Shown here: in pieces, positions 1 to 6,739 of the stretch
Position numbering within the stretch: position 1 is the stretch's first letter
Layout: every line of letters starts with the position of its first letter
Assembly: GCA_029051835.1 (NCBI GenBank)
Contig: JAIDKJ010000136.1
Location: 1 to 10,910, forward strand
DNA: 10,910 bases
From: Paramuribaculum sp.
Lineage (GTDB): Bacteria > Bacteroidota > Bacteroidia > Bacteroidales > Muribaculaceae
Direction of reading: 5' to 3'
Program-made: the position numbers and the translations under genes
The notes under the pieces: generated by a model
The model's input: the letters and a program-made list of their open reading frames with translations, nothing else
The model's database searches: none
Told to the model about the DNA's origin: nothing

Positions 1-32
1 GGGGAGAAGCTGCTGCCGTTGGGCGTCTTGTT

Positions 33-1253
33 TTAGGTGTAGGCTCCGTCCATTGTCATTGTGAAGTAGCCGAGTTTGCCGAGAGCCACGTCGATGCCCA
101 TGCGCATGGTGCCGCGCAGAGTGCTGTTGCCTTTGACCTGCCCTCCCTGGGTGGCTATGTTGGCACTGACGAAGTATGACGATTTGTCGCTGCCTCCGCG
201 CACCGACAGGTTGTGGTTCTGGTACATAGCCACCCGTATCAGTTCGTTGAACCAGTCGGTGTTGATGCCGCGCAGAGAGTCGAGCACAGCCTTCCCCGAT
301 GCTATCATGGCGTCGAGATCGGGGCTGTTGGGGTAGCGGCGGCGATAGTAGTCTTCGCTGTAGCGGTAGCCGGGAGTGGCTTCGTTCATCATGAGGCGTT
401 CGAGTTCGAGCTTTTCGTCGGAGCGCATCACCTTTACGCCGCGGCGCCCTTTGAGCGTTGCGCCCATGCCCAGCGAGTAGGTGACGTCGACAGTGCCGAA
501 ATAGCTGCCGCGTTTTGATGAGATCTCTATCACGCCGTTGGCGGCCTTGATGCCGTAGAGTGCGCAGGCTGCCGCGTCCTTAAGCACCTTGATCTCTTTG
601 ATGTCCTGCGGGTTGAGGGTGCGGAATGCGTCGGAAGATATCACTTTGCCGTCGAGCACGAAGAGCGGCTCGTTGGCGGCGTCGCCTATGCGCAGCGACT
701 GGTTGCCTCGGATGCGTATCTGAGGTTTGGAGCCGAGTTCGCCGGTATTGGTGACGATGAGTCCGGGCACAGTTCCCTGAAGCGCAAGGCTTATGTCGGT
801 CATGGGCTTCTCGTTGAGGCGCTTCATGTCGACGGTCTGTACGACTCCCGAACGGGCGCGGATGTCGATGTTGTTGATGTTGGGCTCGGCCGTGACCACC
901 ACTTCGTCGAGCGAATTGCTGTCGGGAGCGAGAGTGAAGTCGAGTTTGGGCTGTCCGTCATAGATTATTTCCACCGGATTCATGCCCAGATAGGTCACTT
1001 TTATAAGATCGCCCTTTTTCAGACGGGCCTTTAGCTGATATTTGCCGTCGACGTTGGCCGAGCAGGCATAAGATGTGCCCTCGACGCGCACTACGGCGCC
1101 GGCAAGAGGCTCGCCGTCAATGTCGGTGATGAAGCCGCTCAGCGTTGTTGTTTCAGAGATTTGGCCTGGTGTGGCTGCCGTCGGGCCGGCATGGCCGGCG
1201 TTGATTGTGCCGGTGGCAATAAATGCCCATAGCAAAATATGAAAAATCCGCAT
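33..1253 (-). CDS. SusC/RagA-family TonB-dependent receptor, N-terminal part, interrupted by in-frame TAA (probable pseudogene)
   Basis: The frame encodes 406 residues, while SusC-family outer-membrane importers usually have about 1000. Visible in order are a signal peptide (1-22, ending AGHA), a carboxypeptidase-regulatory-like beta-sandwich (about 37-110), a TonB-box-like LDEVVVTA (115-122), and a plug domain (about 135-250) with IRIRG, PLFVLDG and LKDAAACALYG...ANGVIEISSKRG. The first barrel strands follow, including VRGGSDKSSYFVSANI. The frame then hits TAA at 33-35. The remaining 32 bases to the window edge read on in the same frame as NKTPNGSSFSP, which resembles the segment normally found here in the family. 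I infer a nonsense mutation or sequencing error rather than a natural end. An intact receptor would bind glycans with a SusD partner, but none is visible and the substrate is unknown. It is collinear with the fuc genes but has its own promoter. Confidence 0.88.
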   Translation of the reverse strand: MRIFHILLWAFIATGTINAGHAGPTAATPGQISETTTLSGFITDIDGEPLAGAVVRVEGTSYACSANVDGKYQLKARLKKGDLIKVTYLGMNPVEIIYDGQPKLDFTLAPDSNSLDEVVVTAEPNINNIDIRARSGVVQTVDMKRLNEKPMTDISLALQGTVPGLIVTNTGELGSKPQIRIRGNQSLRIGDAANEPLFVLDGKVISSDAFRTLNPQDIKEIKVLKDAAACALYGIKAANGVIEISSKRGSYFGTVDVTYSLGMGATLKGRRGVKVMRSDEKLELERLMMNEATPGYRYSEDYYRRRYPNSPDLDAMIASGKAVLDSLRGINTDWFNELIRVAMYQNHNLSVRGGSDKSSYFVSANIATQGGQVKGNSTLRGTMRMGIDVALGKLGYFTMTMDGAYT

Positions 1254-1291
1254 CCGTTAGGTAATTTGTCACAATATGTGTTAATGTTTCG

Positions 1292-1323
1292 CAAAAGTAG
1301 ACAATAAAAAATTCTCCCGCAAT
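1292..1323 (-). promoter_or_regulatory. Bacteroidetes-type promoter for the SusC-family gene
   Basis: On the minus strand the -7 box reads TACTTTTG (1292-1299), an exact match to the Bacteroides consensus TAnnTTTG. An ATTG at 1320-1323 lies 20 nt upstream as the -33 element. The transcript would start around 1285-1288 and carry a leader of about 30-35 nt before the ATG at 1253. This implies that the receptor gene can be transcribed independently of the fuc genes. Confidence 0.75.
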
Positions 1324-1384
1324 ACCGAAATGTAAGTATTCCCTACTAAAACGTAGTTTTTTGTTACAAATCGAAAGTTGCGGG

Positions 1385-1416
1385 AGGAATTTTGTCCGGC
1401 AGATGGCCGGATTCCT
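1385..1416 (-). terminator. Possible 3'-end stem-loop of the fuc operon
   Basis: The repeat TCCGGC / GCCGGA (1395-1400 and 1406-1411) has a 5-nt loop. An outer pair AGGAAT / ATTCCT (1385-1390 and 1411-1416) can extend the stem with a bulge. It lies 16 nt beyond the fucP stop and upstream of the next promoter, where an operon end is expected. There is no clear T run after it on the minus strand, so it may be a stabilising 3' structure rather than an intrinsic terminator. Confidence 0.3.
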
Positions 1417-1431
1417 GACAGAAGCGGATGG

Positions 1432-2754
1432 TCAGGCGTGCTCCGGACGACGCATTGTGCGCAGGCCGTAGCAGGTGACCACTATGAAGCATATCAGCGG
1501 CAGGCAGAAGCTGACGTTGACGGCGGCCATGGGGCCGATACGTCCCATATCTATGATGCTTCCCTGAAGCGGCGGCATTAGCGCGCCGCCGACTATGGCC
1601 ATTACGAGGAAGGCGGCTCCGAGCGATGTGTCGGCGTGATCGACGCGGCCGAGGGCTATGCCGTAGATGCTCGGGAACATGATCGACATGAAGGCCGATA
1701 TGGCCACAAGGCATATCAGGCCGGCGTAGCCTTCGATCAGTATGGCGCCGAGTGTGCACAGGCTGGCTCCGATGCCGAATATGGCGAGCAGCTTGGCCGG
1801 GCGTATGTAGCGCATGAAGAAGGTGCCGACAAACCTGAAGGTGAGAGCGAGCGCCATGGCGCCGATATTGTAGTTCTGTGCGGTGGCCTTGTCGATGCCG
1901 AGATTGTCGGCATACTGTATGATGAATGTCCATACCATGATCTGGGCGGCCACATAGAACACCTGGGTGATCACACCGAGGCGGTAGTCTACGTTGTCCC
2001 ACAGTTTTTTGAGGGTATGGCGGAAGGCCAGCGGGGCTTTGTCGTCGTTTTTGCCCGGCATTTTCACGCAGGCGATGACCACAAACATCAACAGTACGAT
2101 CAGGCCGATGGCCACGTAGGGATCGCGTATCACCGCAAGGTCGTGGGTGCGAATCGAGGCCTTTTCGGCGGCGTCGAGTGCTGGAAATATGATCTGTCCG
2201 GCGGCGTCGCGGCGGTCGGAGAGCAGATTGGGGAGCACGATGAGCGATGCCACTGCCATGCCGGAGAGCGATCCTACCGGGTTGAATGCCTGGGCGAGAT
2301 TAAGTCGGCGTGTGGCGTTGTTGGGGGAGCCGAGCGAGAGGATGTAGGGGTTGGCTGTGGTTTCGAGAAACGCCAGTCCGAAGGTCAGCACGTAGAGCGA
2401 CACGCAGAAGAACGAGAACTGCTGGTAGTTGGCCGCCGGTATGAACAGGAAGGCTCCTACGGCATACAGTCCGAGTCCGATCAGGATGCCTGTCTTGTAG
2501 CTGTAGCGGCGGATGAACAGTGCGGCCGGTATGGCCATGGTGGCGTAGCCGCCATAGAATGCAAACTGTACCATCGACGCTTTGGCTGCCGAAAGCTCCA
2601 TGACGGTCTGGAAAGCGGCCACCATCGGATTGGTGATGTCGTTGGCAAATCCCCAGAGGGCGAAGAGCGAGGTGATAAGTATGAATGTCAGCAGGTAGCG
2701 GCGCGGCACTAATGGCGGTCGCCGGTGTTCTGCCGGTGTGGGGTCGTTGTTCAT
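1432..2754 (-). CDS. fucP: L-fucose:H+ symporter (MFS, FucP family)
   Basis: This inner-membrane permease of the major facilitator superfamily (440 aa from the chosen start) imports L-fucose with protons. Family signs are SLFALWGFANDITNP in helix 1 (29-43), FYGGYATMAIPAA (66-78), the FLETTANPY motif (129-137) with E131 at the place of E. coli Glu135, RLNLAQAFNPVGS (150-162), and AFMSIMFPSIYGIALG in helix 10. About twelve hydrophobic segments are present. I chose ATG 2754 because the transporter homology begins shortly after it. An upstream in-frame ATG at 2820 would add 22 proline-rich residues with no family resemblance. It is the last gene of the fuc operon, 72 nt after the kinase stop. Odd point: where E. 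coli FucP has the proton-coupling Asp46, this protein has Asn42, with an Asp three residues earlier (D39). Confidence 0.9.
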   Translation of the reverse strand: MNNDPTPAEHRRPPLVPRRYLLTFILITSLFALWGFANDITNPMVAAFQTVMELSAAKASMVQFAFYGGYATMAIPAALFIRRYSYKTGILIGLGLYAVGAFLFIPAANYQQFSFFCVSLYVLTFGLAFLETTANPYILSLGSPNNATRRLNLAQAFNPVGSLSGMAVASLIVLPNLLSDRRDAAGQIIFPALDAAEKASIRTHDLAVIRDPYVAIGLIVLLMFVVIACVKMPGKNDDKAPLAFRHTLKKLWDNVDYRLGVITQVFYVAAQIMVWTFIIQYADNLGIDKATAQNYNIGAMALALTFRFVGTFFMRYIRPAKLLAIFGIGASLCTLGAILIEGYAGLICLVAISAFMSIMFPSIYGIALGRVDHADTSLGAAFLVMAIVGGALMPPLQGSIIDMGRIGPMAAVNVSFCLPLICFIVVTCYGLRTMRRPEHA

Positions 2755-2826
2755 GGGATAAATGGTAAGAAGATGAAACGGTGGTGGGTAGGTGGATGGT
2801 AGCGGCGCGGTAGCGCGCATGCGGGG

Positions 2827-4233
2827 TCAGATCTGCCTGATGTCGGTTACCTCCTCCTTGGAGCGGATCTGTCCGGCTGTGATAGCCTGAAGCAGTATGT
2901 TGCCTATGGCTGTGGCCTCGGCCGGCCCGGCAAAGACCTGCAGGCCTGTGGCCTCGGCAGTCATGGCGTTGAGCAGGCGGTTGTTGGATCCGCCTCCGAT
3001 GATCTGCAGTGCTTCGAGCGGATGGGGCAGGAGAGTGTTGACCTGCTCCACGGCCTTGCGGTAGCGTTCGGCGAGCGAGCGGCATACGCATCTGACGTAT
3101 TCGCCGCGCGAGGCCGGAACTGGCTGACCGGTTTCCTGACAGTAGGCGGCGATGGTCTGTTCCATGGCGTCGGGACGTGAGAAGCGTTGGTCGTCGACGT
3201 CGATCACAGCGGTGTCGGCGGCGCTCTCGGCTTCGTCAATCAGGGCCGACCATCCGGGATCCTCGCCGCGTTCGCGCCACTGGGCGGCCAGACGCTGGAG
3301 TATCCAGAGGCCGGTGATGTTCTGCAGCAGCAGGGTCTTGGCTCCGACGCCGCCTTCGTTGGAGAATCCGGCGAGGCGAGCCTCTTCGGTGAGCACCGGT
3401 TCGTCAAGTTCCACTCCGAGGAGCGACCATGTGCCGGAGCTGAGGAATGCGGCGCGGTGGCCGGCATAGTTGCGCGGCGCGGCGAATGCGGCGCTCGCGG
3501 TGTCGTGCGATCCCACGGCCACCACTTTCACTTCACTGCCGAGGCCGGTGGCTTCGGCCACACGTGGGGTGATGGGGCCTACTACGGTGCCGGGCATGGT
3601 GATGGGACACATCATTTCTGGGCGCAGACCCATGCGGCGTAGCAGCGGCTCGTTCCACGATCGGGTGCGCGCGTCGAGCATCTCCGAGGTCGATGCGATG
3701 GTGTATTCGTTGATCTCGCGGCCTGTGAGGAAATAGGTGAGCAGGTCGGGAGTGAAAAGAAGCCGGCGGGCGATGTCGAGTTTCGGATCGCCGGCGCGCT
3801 TCATCGCCATGAGCCGGTAGAGTGTGTTGATGGGTAGCACCTGTATGCCGGCTTCGGCATAGTGCGCTTCGGGCGATTCCTCGCGGGCGAAGATCTCGGG
3901 AAGTCCTTCGGTGTGGGTGTCGCGGTAGCACACCGGTATGCCGGCGAGCTGGCCGGTGGAGTCGATGAGTCCGAAGTCGACGCCCCAGGTGTCGATGCCT
4001 ACCGACACCACGTCGAGTCCTTCGCGGGCGGCTTTGGAGAGGCCTTCGAGCATGTCGGCGTAGAGCGACGGGAAGTCCCACACGAAATAGTCGCCCATCT
4101 GCACGGGACGGTTGGCAAACCGGTGTATCTCTTTCAGTTCAAGGCAGTAGCCCTCGCCTTCCGGCCGGAGAGAGCCGGCGATTACTCGCCCGCTCCCTCC
4201 GCCGAAGTCGGCAGCTAAATATGTAGGGTTCAT
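2827..4233 (-). CDS. fucK: L-fuculokinase, rhamnulokinase-type FGGY carbohydrate kinase
   Basis: This cytoplasmic sugar kinase of 468 aa has the FGGY/actin-like ATPase fold. It shows the N-terminal ATP-binding loop AADFGGGSGRV (7-17), GIDTWGVDFGLID (79-91), SHDTASA (242-248) with D244 as the probable catalytic base, LSSGTWSLLGVE (265-276), and the C-terminal nucleotide-binding motif IIGGGSNNRLLNAMTAE (411-427). These signatures are those of RhaB (rhamnulokinase) rather than E. coli FucK. Its place between fucA and fucP, as in the Bacteroides thetaiotaomicron fuc operon, argues that it phosphorylates L-fuculose. L-rhamnulose activity is possible too. Its ATG overlaps the fucA stop by 4 nt (ATGA), implying translational coupling. 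Confidence 0.87.
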   Translation of the reverse strand: MNPTYLAADFGGGSGRVIAGSLRPEGEGYCLELKEIHRFANRPVQMGDYFVWDFPSLYADMLEGLSKAAREGLDVVSVGIDTWGVDFGLIDSTGQLAGIPVCYRDTHTEGLPEIFAREESPEAHYAEAGIQVLPINTLYRLMAMKRAGDPKLDIARRLLFTPDLLTYFLTGREINEYTIASTSEMLDARTRSWNEPLLRRMGLRPEMMCPITMPGTVVGPITPRVAEATGLGSEVKVVAVGSHDTASAAFAAPRNYAGHRAAFLSSGTWSLLGVELDEPVLTEEARLAGFSNEGGVGAKTLLLQNITGLWILQRLAAQWRERGEDPGWSALIDEAESAADTAVIDVDDQRFSRPDAMEQTIAAYCQETGQPVPASRGEYVRCVCRSLAERYRKAVEQVNTLLPHPLEALQIIGGGSNNRLLNAMTAEATGLQVFAGPAEATAIGNILLQAITAGQIRSKEEVTDIRQI

Positions 4234-4871
4234 TTCGTTATCTTTCCGAGGATGTAAGTGTCGAGGTCGCCGATCTCCTCAGCTGTCAGAGGATCGACAT
4301 TGTCGCCGTTGATCACGGCTATGCGGCATGCCATCTCGAAGAACATGGCGCGTTCGAGCGCCTGGCTGAAGTCCTTGCCGCACACTACCTGTCCGTGCTT
4401 GAGAAGCATCACTGAGTCGTGATCCTTCATCTGCTCGATGACGTGCGATGCCAGTTCGGGCGATCCCGGACGGAAGTAGGGTATCATCGGTATCTCGCGT
4501 CCGACGTGGATCGGGCACTCGGCTGTAAAGTTGAAGTCGGCGGGACGCTTTTTCATGCAGGCAACCGCTGTGGCGTAGGGCGACTGGAAGTGAAGCACAC
4601 AGCCCACTTCAGGACGCTCGCGCATTACTCCCATGTGGAACACGCTCTCCATCGAGGGCTTGATGCCGTTGAGCACCTCGCCGGTCGACAGGCGGCACAC
4701 CGACACTTTGTCGGGCGTCAGGTCGGGCACCCATGAGCCGGTGCCGGATATCATCACTTCGTCGTTGTCGAGGCGTATGGAGAGGTTGCCGCTTGAGCAG
4801 ACGGTCAGTCCGGCCTGTCCTACGCGGTGGGCCATCGCCACGAATTCCTGTATCTGTTTTATTGTAGCCAT
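4230..4871 (-). CDS. fucA: L-fuculose-1-phosphate aldolase (class II aldolase/adducin family)
   Basis: This 213-aa cytoplasmic, normally Zn-dependent aldolase splits L-fuculose-1-phosphate into dihydroxyacetone phosphate and L-lactaldehyde. Its length matches E. coli FucA (215 aa). Conserved points by eye alignment are SSGN (26-29) and SGTGSW (42-47) for phosphate binding, KPSMES with catalytic Glu75, and metal ligands H94 and H159 (LLKHG). The usual HxH pair reads H94-F-Q96, so one histidine ligand is replaced by Gln. The position of E. coli Tyr113 appears to be Phe115. These may be features of this clade, or the substrate may differ. It lies 23 nt after fucI and overlaps the kinase start by 4 nt, so co-expression is almost certain. 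Confidence 0.88.
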   Translation of the reverse strand: MATIKQIQEFVAMAHRVGQAGLTVCSSGNLSIRLDNDEVMISGTGSWVPDLTPDKVSVCRLSTGEVLNGIKPSMESVFHMGVMRERPEVGCVLHFQSPYATAVACMKKRPADFNFTAECPIHVGREIPMIPYFRPGSPELASHVIEQMKDHDSVMLLKHGQVVCGKDFSQALERAMFFEMACRIAVINGDNVDPLTAEEIGDLDTYILGKITK

Positions 4872-4894
4872 ATCTGTGTATGTCTTATCGGTTA

Positions 4895-6676
4895 TTATTT
4901 ATATATGGGGCCGTAGTTCTTGCAGGCGCGGAAGTCGGATCCCTCCTTGTCCATGCCGAACGAGTTCCATGCCGACGGGCGGAAGATGTCGACGTCGGGC
5001 ACATTGTGCATGCACACCGGTATGCGGAGTATCGATGCCAGAGTGATGAGGTCGGCGCCGATATGTCCGTAGGAGATGGCTCCGTGGTTGGCTCCCCAGT
5101 TGTTCATCACCGAATATACATCCTTGAAGGCGTCGGTGCGCGGGTCGAGGCGAGGCACGAACCATGTGGTGGGCCACGACGGATCGGTGCGCTTGTCGAG
5201 TATGGCGTTGATCTCCGGATCGATGTCGGCGGTCCATCCTTCGGCTATCTGCAGCACGGGGCCGAGGCCTTTGACGAGGTTGAGGCGAGCCATGGTCACA
5301 GGCATTCCACCCTTGCTGAGGAAGTTGCTTGAGAAGCCTCCTCCGCGGAAGTAGTCGCGGTTGGCGGGATACCATGTGGTGGCCTTGAGCATCTTGTCGG
5401 TGTCGTCGGCGGTCAGTTCCCAGTGGTGTTTCATGGTGGGATTGCCCTGGCTGTCGGTGGCCTGTCCGGTGCCGTCGAGAGTGGTGGCGCCGGAATTGAT
5501 GAGGTGGATCATGCCGCCTTTGGCCAGTCCGGTGAGTTCCTTGCCGGTGACACGCTTCACGGCCTCGGGGCTCCAGTAGGTGCGCACGTCGGAGAAAATG
5601 GCCGCACGGTTGGTGAGCAGATGTCCGAAGAGCATCGCCACTCCGTTGAGGGCGTCGTTTTCGGTGGCTATGGTTATCGGCTCGCGTGTGCCGTTCCAGT
5701 CAAACGAGGTGTTGAGTATAGCCTCGGGGAAGTCGGCGTTGGGGTAGAAGTCGGTCCACTGGCGCTGTCCCTGGAAGCCTCCGACGATGGCGTTGTGGCC
5801 CATGGCTTCCTCTTTGAAGCCAAGCTCAAGCAGGCGCGGGTTGCCTTGCATGAGGTCGCGCATGATGATGGCCTGCTTGACGGTGAATTCCCAGTCGCTG
5901 TCCTTTCCGGCGCGGTCTTTGGCCTTGCCGTTGGATGCGTTGCATATGTCCTCTCCTTCGTTGGTCTTGCAGTGTTTTTCGGCCCATTCCATAGCCTTGC
6001 GGTACTCTTCGGGGTCGTAGATGCCTTCGGTCATTCGGCGAATGATTTCGGTCATGTCGATCGATTCGTTGCGCATACCGAGGTATTCCTGGAAGAAGTC
6101 GGGATCTACCATCGATCCGGCTATGCCCATCGATACGCTGCCCATGGAGAGATACGATTTGCCGCGCATCGTTGCCACGGCCTGTGCTGCGCGGGCGAAG
6201 CGGAGTATCTTCTCGGCTACGTCGGCGGGTATGGTGTTGTCGTCGAGATCCTGCACGTCGTGACCGTAGATGCCGAATGCGGGCAGGCCTTTCTGCGAGT
6301 GTGCGGCGAGTACGGATGCGAGATATACCGCTCCGGGGCGTTCGGTGCCGTTGAAGCCCCATACGGCTTTGGGCCAGTGGGGATTCATGTCCATCGTTTC
6401 GCCGCCGTAGCACCAGCATGAGGTGACGGTGATGGTGCTTCCCACGCCTTCGCGCTCGAATTTAGCGTTGCAGGCTGCTGTTTCGGCCACACGGCCTATG
6501 GTGGTGTCGGCGATCACGCACTCCACGGGCGATCCGTCGCCGTTGCGGAGGTTTGACGTGATGAGGTCGGCCACGGCATGGGCCAGAGCCATGGTTTTCT
6601 CTTCAAGGCTTTCACGTACGCCGCCCTGACGACCGTCGATCGTGGGCCGGATGCCGATTTTGGGATAATTGCTCAT
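4895..6676 (-). CDS. fucI: L-fucose isomerase
   Basis: This 593-aa cytoplasmic enzyme, close to the 591 aa of E. coli FucI, interconverts L-fucose and L-fuculose in a Mn-dependent, usually hexameric complex. The sequence is strongly conserved from the start ([19 protein letters not shown], 7-25). The three metal ligands are intact: E339 in [10 protein letters not shown]363 in [12 protein letters not shown] with the same 24-residue spacing as in E. coli, and H531 in [17 protein letters not shown]. The C-terminus carries [24 protein letters not shown] (split over 551-574). The start at 6676 gives the normal family N-terminus. It follows the GH92 gene by 63 nt with no promoter match between, and precedes fucA by 23 nt. 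The same family includes D-arabinose isomerases, but the gene set points to fucose. Confidence 0.95.
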   Translation of the reverse strand: MSNYPKIGIRPTIDGRQGGVRESLEEKTMALAHAVADLITSNLRNGDGSPVECVIADTTIGRVAETAACNAKFEREGVGSTITVTSCWCYGGETMDMNPHWPKAVWGFNGTERPGAVYLASVLAAHSQKGLPAFGIYGHDVQDLDDNTIPADVAEKILRFARAAQAVATMRGKSYLSMGSVSMGIAGSMVDPDFFQEYLGMRNESIDMTEIIRRMTEGIYDPEEYRKAMEWAEKHCKTNEGEDICNASNGKAKDRAGKDSDWEFTVKQAIIMRDLMQGNPRLLELGFKEEAMGHNAIVGGFQGQRQWTDFYPNADFPEAILNTSFDWNGTREPITIATENDALNGVAMLFGHLLTNRAAIFSDVRTYWSPEAVKRVTGKELTGLAKGGMIHLINSGATTLDGTGQATDSQGNPTMKHHWELTADDTDKMLKATTWYPANRDYFRGGGFSSNFLSKGGMPVTMARLNLVKGLGPVLQIAEGWTADIDPEINAILDKRTDPSWPTTWFVPRLDPRTDAFKDVYSVMNNWGANHGAISYGHIGADLITLASILRIPVCMHNVPDVDIFRPSAWNSFGMDKEGSDFRACKNYGPIYK

Positions 6677-6683
6677 AGTTGTC

Positions 6684-6713
6684 TGTGTTATCTGTCGTTA
6701 TTGTGTTATCTGT
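6684..6713 (-). repeat. Two 12-bp direct repeats in the fucI leader
   Basis: On the coding (minus) strand ACAGATAACACA occurs twice (6702-6713 and 6684-6695), with an 18-bp period, 8 nt before the fucI ATG. The whole 63-nt gap to the GH92 gene is A/C-rich (53 of 63 bases) with only four Gs, so its mRNA should be nearly unstructured. It could aid initiation without a Shine-Dalgarno sequence or bind a regulator. No promoter consensus was found in it. Confidence 0.7.
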
Positions 6714-6739
6714 TGTTATATTGTTGTTTTTGTGTGGTT

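Noticed and set aside
33..35. Stop-codon recoding to explain the interrupted SusC frame
   Set aside because: The codon is TAA, all other genes here use standard stops, and no recoding element is visible. Mutation or sequencing error is simpler.
1343..1362. Plus-strand CTAC-taaaac-GTAG hairpin followed by T6, resembling a terminator
   Set aside because: The stem is only 4 bp, and no plus-strand gene lies upstream that would need terminating.
1636..2712. Plus-strand open frame of 358 codons
   Set aside because: It lies wholly opposite fucP. The translation is low in complexity (rich in G, H, E, V, Y) and matches no family I know, as expected for a shadow frame in GC-rich DNA.
5423..6421. Plus-strand open frame of 332 codons
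   Set aside because: It is a mirror frame of fucI, whose family match and intact metal ligands are decisive.
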